A stretch of 64,000 nucleotides of DNA from Pseudomonas iridis (GTDB lineage Bacteria > Pseudomonadota > Gammaproteobacteria > Pseudomonadales > Pseudomonadaceae). A program made the translations under genes and the position numbers. Location of the stretch: assembly GCF_017980685.1 (NCBI RefSeq), contig NZ_JACXXO010000007.1, positions 186,001 to 250,000 of the forward strand, written 5' to 3'. Each line of letters begins with the position of its first letter. Position 1 is the stretch's first letter. Under the pieces are notes generated by a model. The model saw only the letters and a list, made by a program, of their open reading frames with translations, was not told the origin of the DNA and did no database searches. Positions 41,525-50,467 of this stretch are shown piece by piece.

Positions 41525-41638
41525 ACCTTGACATGGTGGGGGTCGTTGGTTCGAGTCCAATCGCGCCTACCAAACAAAATCCGCTCTGCTGGGCGGTCTA
41601 GAAGGGCTCACCGAAAGGTGGGCCCTTTTTTGTTGTCT
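41525..41638 (+). repeat. attR: right 114-bp direct repeat
   Basis: Exact copy of 35505-35618: the 3' part of tRNA-Val(GAC) from the anticodon stem, CCA, spacer and terminator. It lacks the 5' part of the tRNA, so it is not a functional gene. Chromosomal DNA resumes after 41638. Confidence 0.95.
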
Positions 41639-42106
41639 GGGGTTTGAAACCTCTTGCAGAATCCTCGCTTCAGAACATCAATTCGGCAATCACCTCGACG
41701 TGCGCTTCCCTTCTCATCATTACCTTCTCTTTCCACATTGATTAGACGGCTTCAGAGCTGGTGCATAACGACAGCCATTCCTCCGCGTCAAATTCTCATT
41801 CCATAAAAATAGTGTGGATATTGAATGAGTTACGAGCTTTTTTAACCGACCGGTTATCGAAAAAATATTGTCGCTGAAGCGATTAATCAGTAATATCCGC
41901 TCCGCGTTCACCACCACGGTTTATGCATTTTTAATCCCAAGCTTCCATCAGCTGCTTGGGATTTTTTTTGCCTGAGATTTGGCTTTTGCAGCACGTCTCT
42001 ATCGCGTTCCTCAGCTGCACGCCGGCGATGTGGTCCGGGCAAATCCCCACTTTTTGAACTACTACTGACTGGCCGATTTTCAACTCTTTTATAAAGGAGT
42101 GTGTCT
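41639..42106. other. spacer with orphan terminator; possible small RNA
   Basis: No protein gene is supported. A strong hairpin AATCCCAAGC/GCTTGGGATT at 41933-41963 is followed by eight T, on the plus strand, with nothing recognisable upstream except attR ~300 bases away. It could end a small RNA or be the 3' remnant of a lost gene. Confidence 0.45.
41933..41968 (+). terminator. orphan rho-independent terminator
   Basis: Ten-base-pair stem, 11-base loop, TTTTTTTT tail. It precedes the DUF2214 gene rather than following any gene I can see. Confidence 0.8.
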
Positions 42107-42562
42107 GTGTTGGCTCACTGGTTTCTAGCGGCTATTCATCTAATGGCTTTTGCCTTGGGCTTTTGGGCAGTGCTGACGCGTGGAACGGCGTTCAGTCGTT
42201 TGGCGTCCGGCGCCGGGGAGGTCAGGCGCGTGTTGCTCGCCGATAATCTGTGGGGTATCTCTGCGTTGATTCTGTTGGTGACGGGCGGGATGCGTGCCTT
42301 TGGCGGGTATGAGAAAGGCACTGACTATTACCTTCATCAGCCACTGTTCCATCTGAAGATGACACTGTTCGTGCTCATTCTGCTGATAGAGCTCGCGCCG
42401 ATGATCACGTTGGTCAAATGGCGCATTGCGTCAGCGCGCGGTGCGGCACTCGATACCGGGCGTGCGAAGTTGTACGCGCGAATCAGTCATGTCGAAGCGT
42501 TGTTGCTGATGCTGATGGTGGTTGCCGCCACTGGCATGGCGCGTGGAGTGACATTCGCTTAG
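42107..42562 (+). CDS. DUF2214-family membrane protein
   Basis: A 151-residue protein with four predicted membrane helices and the DUF2214 pattern (HLMAFALGFWAV, LLADNLWGISALILLVTGG, KMTLFVLILLIE). Function unknown. AAGGAG at 42094-42099 is seven bases before the GTG at 42107 and only one base before the GTG at 42101, so I choose 42107. It is monocistronic. Confidence 0.8.
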   Translation: MLAHWFLAAIHLMAFALGFWAVLTRGTAFSRLASGAGEVRRVLLADNLWGISALILLVTGGMRAFGGYEKGTDYYLHQPLFHLKMTLFVLILLIELAPMITLVKWRIASARGAALDTGRAKLYARISHVEALLLMLMVVAATGMARGVTFA

Positions 42563-42784
42563 GAGGGCGAATTCCCTGCGCTCTATCGGAATCGTCCGAC
42601 AGCCAGCCTTTGGAATGGCCGGTAAGATCGAGCGGTAACAGGGGATAGGGAGAATGAATCGGAAGGGGGTTGGTGTGTCAGGCGCCGTGCCCAACAGAGT
42701 GGGGAGCGGGTGGCAATACGGCGCGTGTATCTCTAGCCAGTCATTGTGCTGGGCAAACGAACTGGCTACTGACTGCGATGCGGC

Positions 42785-42979
42785 TCAGGGTGTTTGTGGT
42801 TTGTCCGGAGCGGTCAGGCCAGCCTGAATGCGCTGGTAGATCTCTTCACGGTGCACCGCAACGTTCTTCGGAGCGTTGATGCCAATTCGTACTTGCTGGC
42901 CGCTAACGCCCAGGATGGTGATGGTGATGTCATCACCAATGTTTATGCTTTCACCGACTTTGCGGGTGAGTATCAGCAT
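42785..42979 (-). CDS. rsmE: RsmE, CsrA-family post-transcriptional regulator
   Basis: A 64-residue CsrA/RsmA protein that binds ANGGAN sites in mRNA leaders and blocks translation; it is titrated by the Gac-controlled RsmX/Y/Z RNAs. The sequence [20 protein letters not shown] with [20 protein letters not shown] keeps the RNA-binding strands and the key Arg (VHREEI). ESINIGDD and the tail TAPDKPQTP identify RsmE rather than RsmA. AAGGAGAAG precedes the ATG and itself contains a GGA, so autoregulation is possible. An upstream in-frame ATG at 43009 is not needed. Confidence 0.93.
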   Translation of the reverse strand: MLILTRKVGESINIGDDITITILGVSGQQVRIGINAPKNVAVHREEIYQRIQAGLTAPDKPQTP

Positions 42980-43229
42980 GGTCTTCTCCTTGATTGCTTT
43001 GTAGGGCACCTGATTCAGACAGTGCAGAGGTCGGTGGTACGTATAGATTAGTGCGAAGTCTCACAGTTTGGGTGCCTCTTTCTGACGCGCAGATGCGGCA
43101 TTAATTCCCAGGGCGTAACTATACAGAGGCTGCAATCATCAATCTCGTTGTTTCGTGCCCATTTTGCGGGGCTCGCGAAGTATTTATGAATGGTAAGATC
43201 GTCGCTTTGAGATTTCCGAGGAAACCGTT

Positions 43230-43598
43230 GTGCGCAAATTGGTCTGGATAGTCGCGGCACTGGCATTGGCAGGATGTGGTGAAGGCAAGAGTGTAGACGC
43301 GCAAGAGCCGAAAACGGCGGTCGCGACTGCTCCTGCGGTCGCCTCTGCTCCACAGTGGGATCTCGAGGTGCGCGGCGAAACGCCTCAGGCTGTCAGTGAT
43401 CTGAGCGGCTGGCTGATCGAGCATGCGTTTGTTCCGACGGTAATCAAGGACAGCAGCGGCAAAGTGCGAATTCTGATTGGCCCTTTCAACTCCAAGGCTG
43501 AGGCCGAAGCTCGGCAGGTACAGGTCGATGCGGCATTGGCAAAGGCCAAAAAACGGAATATCGAATCGGTGGTGATCGAGCATCCGATCCAGCCGTAA
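43230..43598 (+). CDS. SPOR-like lipoprotein
   Basis: A 122-residue predicted lipoprotein: lipobox LALAGC with Cys16, a short linker, then a SPOR-like repeat (WDLEVRGETPQAVSDLSGWL...VRILIGPFNSKAEAEAR). SPOR domains bind denuded peptidoglycan. The start is GTG at 43230 with GAGGAA six bases upstream. It precedes the siderophore-interacting gene in the same direction but with an 85-base gap. Confidence 0.75.
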   Translation: MRKLVWIVAALALAGCGEGKSVDAQEPKTAVATAPAVASAPQWDLEVRGETPQAVSDLSGWLIEHAFVPTVIKDSSGKVRILIGPFNSKAEAEARQVQVDAALAKAKKRNIESVVIEHPIQP

Positions 43599-43683
43599 CA
43601 TTGTTTTCAGCGGAGCAACTTAAAGGGTGTCGGATGCGATTCGTCTTATACGAGTCACTTACGATTTCTTCAAGGAGCTCCGC

Positions 43684-44595
43684 ATGGCCTCCGCCAATCC
43701 CTACAAGCTCTTCAGTGCTGTGCTGCAGCGTAAAACCCGGTTGAGCCCGCACTTGATGCGGATCACCTTTGCCGGTCCTGAAATTGCCAGCATGGCCACC
43801 TGGGCGCCCGATCAGCGGGTCAAACTCTTTTTCCCTGCCGCAGATGGTTCTCCTGCAAATCTTGCGCAGGAGGAGGGTTGGTATGCGCGTTTCCGCTCGA
43901 TGTTGGCAAGTCGCCGCCCGGCGATGCGTACTTACACGATTCGTCATCTGCGAACAGAGCAAGGTGAGGTCGACATTGATTTCGTCCTGCACGGTGAGAC
44001 AGGACCGGCTTCGCGTTGGGCGTTGCGAGCGCAGCCGGGCGAGTCGATGCAAATCCTTGCGCCTGACAACCGTTTCTCTGCGAAGGAAGCCGGAGGGTTC
44101 GAGTGGCGGCCGCCGCAGGCTCTCAAGCAAGTATTGCTGGTTGCTGACTCGACGGCGTTGCCGGCAGCCATGGGCATTCTTGATGAGTTGGCTGCTCTTG
44201 CCGATCCACCCCAGACGCAAGCTTTCTTCGAAGTCGACAGTGCACAAGACATGCTTTCAGTGCCTGACTGGCCGGGGCTTACAGTTCAATGGCTGATCCG
44301 TGAGCAGGCAGATGCGACAGTCGTCGGGATGTTGATGGTTGAGGCGGTGCGGCAGGCGACTTTGCCCATTCATGCTTCGTCAGCGAGTCAGGCCATCGAA
44401 CTCGCTGAGGTCGATGTTGATAAAGATACTCTTTGGGAAATCGCCAATACGGCGCAAGAGGGATTTTATGGCTGGATCGCCGGCGAAAGTGCGGCTGTCA
44501 TGAGCTTGCGCAAATACCTTGTCAAGGACTGCGGGATCCCTCGTGAATCGCTCAACCTGATGGGGTATTGGCGCTACAACAAGCCTGGCGGCTAG
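43684..44595 (+). CDS. siderophore-interacting FAD-dependent ferric reductase
   Basis: A 303-residue SIP/ViuB-type protein. It has an N-terminal FAD-binding barrel with RAMRTYTIRH (the RxYT motif) near residue 75, and a C-terminal NAD(P)H domain with VLLVADSTALPAAMGIL and FYGWIAGESAAVMSLRKYL. Such proteins reduce Fe(III)-siderophores in the cytoplasm to release iron. AAGGAG lies six bases before the ATG at 43684. I see no clear Fur box upstream. A bidirectional terminator separates it from endA. Confidence 0.9.
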   Translation: MASANPYKLFSAVLQRKTRLSPHLMRITFAGPEIASMATWAPDQRVKLFFPAADGSPANLAQEEGWYARFRSMLASRRPAMRTYTIRHLRTEQGEVDIDFVLHGETGPASRWALRAQPGESMQILAPDNRFSAKEAGGFEWRPPQALKQVLLVADSTALPAAMGILDELAALADPPQTQAFFEVDSAQDMLSVPDWPGLTVQWLIREQADATVVGMLMVEAVRQATLPIHASSASQAIELAEVDVDKDTLWEIANTAQEGFYGWIAGESAAVMSLRKYLVKDCGIPRESLNLMGYWRYNKPGG

Positions 44596-44599
44596 CCAC

Positions 44600-44637
44600 A
44601 AAAAAGGCCTCGAACATAACGTTCGAGGCCTTTTTTT
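44600..44637. terminator. bidirectional terminator between the SIP gene and endA
   Basis: AAAAAAGGCCTCGAA and TTCGAGGCCTTTTTT flank a 7-base loop, giving T tracts on both strands between convergent genes. Confidence 0.95.
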
Positions 44638-44646
44638 GTGCTGCGA

Positions 44647-45336
44647 TCAGCCGCAGGCTTTCATGCTCACCGGTCCGACAAACTCGTTGCCGCGCCCCAT
44701 CACGCACGCCACGCTCTGATTGCGCTGGCGTTCCCAGTCTTGCACCGGGTAGGTCTTGTCCCACGCCTCATATAACTGCCGATCCTGTTTCGACAGACGC
44801 AAGCCGTATTGCTTGCTCATGTAGAAATAAGTGCGGGCAATCATGCCGCGAATTGAAGGGCGGGGCATGACCTTCTTGGCCTTGAAGTCGACCTGGGTCA
44901 GGCAAGAGCCGTACTGGCCGGATTGCACCGGCAGCCAGCCATAGCTGAAATTGCTGCGATCGCCATTCACCTCGCCAATGCTCGGTACCAGGTTATGCAG
45001 GTCGGCTTCGGCCTTCTGGTAGATCGGGTCGTAGCGTGTGCAGTTCTTGCGTCCGCCTTCCTGCCAGCATTGGCGCTGATGGCCAAACTGCCAGGCGGGC
45101 ACAATGTGCTCCCATTCGATACGTGACGCGCGCTTGGCATTTTTGCGCGGAACGTAACCGCAGGCTTTCAAATCAACCCGGTTGCCGGTGTATTTGCAGC
45201 CGCAATAGAACTCGGTGGACTGCGGTGCGTACAGCTTCCAGGCGACCTTCTTGGCTTCGGAAAATGTGCGAGGTGCGCCCGCCTGGGCGCCCATGGCGAT
45301 GAACAGCAAGAGCAAAGCAAAACAGCGGACAATCAT
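44647..45336 (-). CDS. endA: periplasmic endonuclease I
   Basis: A 229-residue exported nuclease similar to E. coli EndA (235). The signal peptide is MIVRCFALLLLFIAMGAQA. The beta-beta-alpha-metal active site is RIEWEHIVPAWQFG, with NLVPSIGEVNGDRSN downstream, and several cysteines (CGCKY, CWQEGGRKNC) for disulfides. It degrades double-stranded DNA non-specifically in the periplasm. The ATG at 45336 gives the signal peptide. The DUF1654 gene ends four bases upstream on the same strand, so the SOS-type promoter there may also read endA. Confidence 0.92.
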   Translation of the reverse strand: MIVRCFALLLLFIAMGAQAGAPRTFSEAKKVAWKLYAPQSTEFYCGCKYTGNRVDLKACGYVPRKNAKRASRIEWEHIVPAWQFGHQRQCWQEGGRKNCTRYDPIYQKAEADLHNLVPSIGEVNGDRSNFSYGWLPVQSGQYGSCLTQVDFKAKKVMPRPSIRGMIARTYFYMSKQYGLRLSKQDRQLYEAWDKTYPVQDWERQRNQSVACVMGRGNEFVGPVSMKACG

Positions 45337-45340
45337 TGAA

Positions 45341-45580
45341 TCAATCTTCCTTCGGCACAACCCAAAAAATCTGCACGCCGCCATCGTCGCGGTAGGCGAG
45401 GGTAACGTTGTCGTTCTCGTCGATTTCCTCGAGCAGGCGCTCCCAGTCATCCACCGGCTCGTCCGGCAGGCGGAAAATCAGTGCGGCTTTGGCTTTCTGT
45501 GCGGTGGGGGAATTGATGATTTTTTGAACGCGCATACCCATGCGTTCATAAGCGTCAGGAGCATCAGGGGAGGTGGCCAC
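45341..45580 (-). CDS. DUF1654 protein under a LexA-type box
   Basis: A 79-residue protein with the DUF1654 pattern YERMGMRVQKIINSP, then IFRLPDEPVDDWERLLEEI and VQIFWVVPKED. Function unknown; the family is common in Pseudomonas. I start it at GTG 45580, seven bases after AGGA. An upstream ATG at 45610 falls inside the LexA box and the one at 45631 inside the promoter spacer, and neither has a ribosome site. It lies four bases upstream of endA. Confidence 0.75.
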   Translation of the reverse strand: MATSPDAPDAYERMGMRVQKIINSPTAQKAKAALIFRLPDEPVDDWERLLEEIDENDNVTLAYRDDGGVQIFWVVPKED

Positions 45581-45598
45581 GAGGTTATCCTTATTAAG

Positions 45599-45639
45599 CT
45601 GTACGTGCATACAGTATTTAACTGTAAGCATTTTCGCAA
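45599..45639 (-). promoter_or_regulatory. LexA box overlapping a sigma-70 promoter
   Basis: On the minus strand TTGCGA (45634-45639), a 17-base spacer and TACTGT (45611-45616) form a promoter. The palindrome at 45599-45614 reads CTGTACGTGCATACAG on the plus strand: CTGT, eight bases, ACAG, the gamma-proteobacterial LexA pattern. It overlaps the -10 and start region, so LexA would block transcription until DNA damage. Confidence 0.65.
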
Positions 45640-45744
45640 CTGCTTAAAATTCAAGAAAATCCTCTGACAGCGCTTTTCCGATTTTGGTGTAGGGCAAGTC
45701 GAATTTTTTGCGGGGAAGATGCACGCGTGGTCGTAGGCGACGCA

Positions 45745-45771
45745 CCACTCGCCAATCCGGCGAGTGGTGAG
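45745..45771. terminator. hairpin downstream of ansB
   Basis: Eleven-base stem CACCACTCGCC/GGCGAGTGGTG around AATCC, 46 bases past the ansB stop. It has no T tract, so it may be an RNA-stability hairpin rather than a terminator. Confidence 0.5.
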
Positions 45772-45816
45772 TGGTGAGAAGATTGCCCTATCAAGAGTTG
45801 ATCGGGCGAAGGTCAA

Positions 45817-47253
<1,437 letters not shown>

Positions 47254-47700
47254 ATGTCACTGACGATCGGTTTATCAAATCCCGCTGCTGTCACCATCGG
47301 CGGCAAAACCGCTGCGACGATCAATGCATTGAGTGAAGCGGAAGCGGACGCTTCTGCCGAGGCGCTGGGCATCGAGAAAGAAGAGAGCAATCAGGTCAGA
47401 ACCGGTGGTCCCGCGCAAGAAGACAGCAAGGCTGAAAGCGGCGACAACCTGAGCATCACAGTCAAAATGCTGCTGAAGCGGATGCAGGAATTGCAGAAGC
47501 AACTCCAGGAACAGCAACAGCAATTGGCTGCGGCACAAGCTCAGAGCTATCCGACTCCGGAGGCCAAATCGCAGGCTGTCATGTCCATTCAGGGGCAGAT
47601 AGCGCAAACCAGCGGCGCGATGGCGGAAGTAGCGGGCGCGCTGGTCAAGGAAATGTCCAAGAGTTCCACCAGTGGCAATCTGGTCAGTACCACCGCATAG
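47254..47700 (+). CDS. hypothetical coiled-coil protein
   Basis: A 148-residue protein with no signal peptide. The N-terminal third is Ala/Glu-rich and acidic. Residues ~68-98 form a Gln-rich coiled coil (MLLKRMQELQKQLQEQQQQL), followed by an Ala/Ser/Thr-rich tail with an AQTSGAMAEVAGALVKEM helix. AGGGAG precedes the ATG. I do not recognise the family. It lies between ansB and the rbs operon with no evident link. Confidence 0.7.
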   Translation: MSLTIGLSNPAAVTIGGKTAATINALSEAEADASAEALGIEKEESNQVRTGGPAQEDSKAESGDNLSITVKMLLKRMQELQKQLQEQQQQLAAAQAQSYPTPEAKSQAVMSIQGQIAQTSGAMAEVAGALVKEMSKSSTSGNLVSTTA

Positions 47701-47793
47701 ATAGCAAAGGGGCGAGTCGAATGATTCGTCCTACGATAAATGGTGATTTCCGATTGTTGACAAATCGTGGCCAGGTTCGCATAGTTCGATCTA

Positions 47794-47807
47794 CGCAAAC
47801 GTTTGCG
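47794..47807. promoter_or_regulatory. RbsR-type operator 1 (rbs)
   Basis: Perfect 14-base palindrome CGCAAACGTTTGCG with the central CG typical of LacI-family operators, 95 bases before rbsB. Confidence 0.75.
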
Positions 47808-47858
47808 CGGCTTCCCCTAGGTACAGCTCCATCGGTGGAAGCACTGTAGCTTACGCCA

Positions 47859-47874
47859 GCGCAAACGTTGCTCA
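47859..47874. promoter_or_regulatory. RbsR-type operator 2 (rbs)
   Basis: GCGCAAACGTTGCTC, an imperfect copy of operator 1 (reads GCAACGTTTGCGC on the other strand), 65 bases downstream of it. The pair could allow looping by RbsR. Confidence 0.6.
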
Positions 47875-47901
47875 AAATAATCATAAGATCGGAGTGAACC
47901 C

Positions 47902-48858
47902 ATGAAGCTGCCATTTGCTGGACGTCTTCTTGCTGTCGCTATGCTGGCTGCCACAGCCGCTGCATTACCCGTCTCTTCGGCGTTCGCCGAATCCCCGGAA
48001 AAACCCAAAGTCGCACTGGTCATGAAATCCCTGGCCAACGAATTCTTCCTGACCATGGAAGATGGCGCCAAAGCCTACCAAAAAGAACACTCCGCCGATT
48101 TCGACCTGATCTCCAATGGCATCAAGGACGAGACCGACACCGCAGGCCAGACGCGCATCGTCGAGCAAATGATTCTGGCCAAGGTCAATGCCCTGGTCAT
48201 CGCGCCTTCTGACTCCAAGGCCATGGTGCCGGTGATCAAGAAAGCCGTCGATGCCGGTATTACCGTGATCAACATCGACAACCAGCTCGATCCGCAAATT
48301 GTCAAAAGCAAAAACATCAGCGTGCCATTCGTAGGCCCGGACAACCGCAAAGGTGCGCGTCTGGTAGGCGAATATCTGGCCAAACAGCTGAAGGCCGGTG
48401 ACGAAGTGGGCATCATTGAAGGCGTGTCCACGACGACCAATGCTCAGCAGCGTACCGCTGGCTTCAAGGATGCGATGGAGGCGGCGCAGATCAAGGTGGT
48501 TTCCCTGCAGTCCGGTGACTGGGAGATCGATAAAGGCAACAAGGTTGCCGCGTCGATTCTCAGTGAGTACCCGGATGTCAAAGCGTTGCTGGCCGGTAAT
48601 GACAGCATGGCCGTCGGTGCCGTTTCCGCCGTGCGTGCTGCAGGCAAGGCAGGCAAGGTGCAGGTTGTAGGCTACGACAATATCAATGCCATCAAGCCAA
48701 TGCTGAAGGACGGTCGTGTACTGGCGACTGCGGATCAGTATGCCGCCAAACAAGCGGTGTTCGGTATCGAGACCGCGCTGAAAATCATCAAAGGCGAGAA
48801 GGTCGACAGCGGTACCAATGGCGTGATTGAAACACCGGTCGAACTGGTCACCAAGTAA
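47902..48858 (+). CDS. rbsB: ribose ABC transporter substrate-binding protein
   Basis: A 318-residue periplasmic sugar-binding protein. The signal peptide is MKLPFAGRLLAVAMLAATAA with cleavage after AFA. The binding-protein core reads VALVMKSLANEFFLTMEDGA, then INIDNQLD, GNDSMAVGAVSAVRAAG and VGYDNINAIKPML. It delivers ribose to RbsAC. GGAGTG precedes the ATG. It is the first gene of rbsBACRKD plus a nucleoside hydrolase gene. Confidence 0.95.
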   Translation: MKLPFAGRLLAVAMLAATAAALPVSSAFAESPEKPKVALVMKSLANEFFLTMEDGAKAYQKEHSADFDLISNGIKDETDTAGQTRIVEQMILAKVNALVIAPSDSKAMVPVIKKAVDAGITVINIDNQLDPQIVKSKNISVPFVGPDNRKGARLVGEYLAKQLKAGDEVGIIEGVSTTTNAQQRTAGFKDAMEAAQIKVVSLQSGDWEIDKGNKVAASILSEYPDVKALLAGNDSMAVGAVSAVRAAGKAGKVQVVGYDNINAIKPMLKDGRVLATADQYAAKQAVFGIETALKIIKGEKVDSGTNGVIETPVELVTK

Positions 48859-48913
48859 GTCCTCTGGCGATACAACGGCGCTCGCCCGACCGGGCGAGCG
48901 CATGGAGATTTTT

Positions 48914-50467
48914 ATGTCAGTTTCCGCTCCGAACGCTGTCCTCTCGGTCAGCGGTATCGGTAAGACCTATGCGCAACCGGTGCTCACGGGCATCGATTTG
49001 ACGCTGATGCGCGGTGAAGTACTGGCGCTGACCGGCGAGAATGGCGCCGGTAAAAGCACCCTGTCGAAGATCATTGGTGGTCTGGTTACCCCGACCACTG
49101 GCCAGATGCAGTTCCAGGGCAAGGACTATCGCCCAGGCAGCCGTACCCAGGCTGAAGATCTTGGCGTGCGCATGGTCATGCAAGAACTCAATCTTTTGCC
49201 GACATTGTCGGTGGCGGAAAACCTGTTTCTCGATAACCTGCCGAGCAACGGCGGCTGGATCAGCCGCAAGCAATTACGTAAGGCAGCCATCGAAGCCATG
49301 GCGCAGGTAGGGCTCGATGCGATCGACCCGGACACCCTGGTCGGCGAATTGGGCATCGGGCATCAGCAGATGGTCGAAATCGCCCGCAACCTGATCGGCG
49401 ATTGCCATGTGCTGATTCTCGACGAACCGACCGCGATGCTCACGGCGCGTGAAGTCGAAATGCTTTTCGAGCAGATCACTCGCCTACAGGCGCGCGGCGT
49501 CTCGATCATCTACATATCCCACCGCCTCGAAGAGTTGGCCCGCGTGGCGCAGCGCATTGCTGTGCTGCGTGATGGCAACCTGGTGTGCGTCGAGCCGATG
49601 GCCAATTACAACAGCGAGCAACTGGTCACGCTGATGGTCGGGCGCGAACTGGGCGAACACATCGACATGGGCCCGCGCAACATCGGTGCCCCGGCGTTGA
49701 CGGTCACAGGTCTGACTCGTTCCGACAAGGTGCGCGACGTCTCGTTCGAAGTGCGTGGGGGGGAGATCTACGGGATTTCCGGTCTGATCGGAGCAGGGCG
49801 CACCGAACTGCTGCGGCTGATTTTTGGTGCCGACGTCGCTGACAGCGGCACGATTGCACTGGGCTCGCCAGCGCGAGTGGTGAGCGTACGTTCGCCGGTC
49901 GATGCCGTGCGCAATGGCATTGCGTTGATCACCGAAGATCGCAAAGGCGAAGGTTTGCTGCTGAGCCAATCGATCAGCGCCAACATTGCCTTGGGCAACA
50001 TGCCGGAAATTTCCAGTGGTGGTTTCGTCAACAACGGCGACGAAATCTCACTGGCGCAACGACAGATCGACGCGATGCGCATCCGCAGCTCGAGCCCGAC
50101 ACAGTTGGTTTCGGAACTGTCCGGTGGTAACCAGCAAAAGGTCGTGATCGGTCGCTGGCTGGAGCGTGATTGTTCGGTGCTGCTGTTCGATGAACCGACT
50201 CGTGGCATCGACGTCGGTGCCAAGTTCGACATCTATGCCTTGCTCGGTGAGCTGACGCGCCAGGGCAAAGCGCTGGTGGTAGTGTCCAGTGACCTGCGTG
50301 AATTGATGCTGATCTGCGACCGGATCGGTGTGTTGTCGGCGGGGCGTCTGATCGAGACCTTTGAGCGCGACAGCTGGACCCAGGATGATTTGCTTGCTGC
50401 CGCGTTTGCCGGCTACCAAAAACGTGATGCGTTGCTCAACGAAGCGGCGCCTAGGGATCTCCCATGA
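48914..50467 (+). CDS. rbsA: ribose ABC transporter ATPase (two ABC domains)
   Basis: A 517-residue tandem ATPase. The N-terminal domain has Walker A GENGAGKSTLSK near residue 38 and Walker B VLILDEPTAML. The C-terminal domain has the degenerate Walker A SGLIGAGRTELL, signature LSGGNQQKVVIGRWL and Walker B VLLFDEPTRGID. This is the RbsA/MglA/AraG arrangement. The ATG at 48914 has GGAG six bases upstream; the in-frame ATG at 48902 is less well placed. The stop overlaps rbsC by four bases. Confidence 0.95.
   Translation: MSVSAPNAVLSVSGIGKTYAQPVLTGIDLTLMRGEVLALTGENGAGKSTLSKIIGGLVTPTTGQMQFQGKDYRPGSRTQAEDLGVRMVMQELNLLPTLSVAENLFLDNLPSNGGWISRKQLRKAAIEAMAQVGLDAIDPDTLVGELGIGHQQMVEIARNLIGDCHVLILDEPTAMLTAREVEMLFEQITRLQARGVSIIYISHRLEELARVAQRIAVLRDGNLVCVEPMANYNSEQLVTLMVGRELGEHIDMGPRNIGAPALTVTGLTRSDKVRDVSFEVRGGEIYGISGLIGAGRTELLRLIFGADVADSGTIALGSPARVVSVRSPVDAVRNGIALITEDRKGEGLLLSQSISANIALGNMPEISSGGFVNNGDEISLAQRQIDAMRIRSSSPTQLVSELSGGNQQKVVIGRWLERDCSVLLFDEPTRGIDVGAKFDIYALLGELTRQGKALVVVSSDLRELMLICDRIGVLSAGRLIETFERDSWTQDDLLAAAFAGYQKRDALLNEAAPRDLP

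Larger units (their letters stand above)
35505..41638. mobile_element. tRNA-Val genomic island, 6.0 kb unit
   Basis: Two identical 114-bp direct repeats (35505-35618 and 41525-41638), offset 6020 bases, bracket DNA that is visibly richer in A+T than its surroundings. A tyrosine integrase reads inward from the right repeat. Cargo: membrane coiled-coil protein, P-loop ATPase, broken small ORF, RES-domain protein. No replication, transfer or capsid genes are seen, and the integrase is broken, so it is a non-autonomous or decayed integrative element. The left repeat rebuilds an intact tRNA gene. Confidence 0.92.

Noticed and set aside
41450..41560. N-terminal extension of the integrase beginning MDSNQRPPP
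   Set aside because: It is translated attR/tRNA DNA; the conserved integrase begins at MANFRLL.
41525..41572. A second tRNA-Val at the right end of the island
   Set aside because: Only the part from the anticodon stem on is present; the acceptor 5' strand and D arm are missing.
42563..42784. GGA-rich stretch beside rsmE as an Rsm-titrating small RNA
   Set aside because: Several GGA triplets occur, but there is no terminator and no regular hairpins; composition alone can explain it.
45613..45630. Palindrome TACAGT-ATTTA-ACTGTA as a separate repressor site
   Set aside because: It overlaps the LexA box and lies in the promoter spacer; no known regulator fits better, so I did not list it separately.
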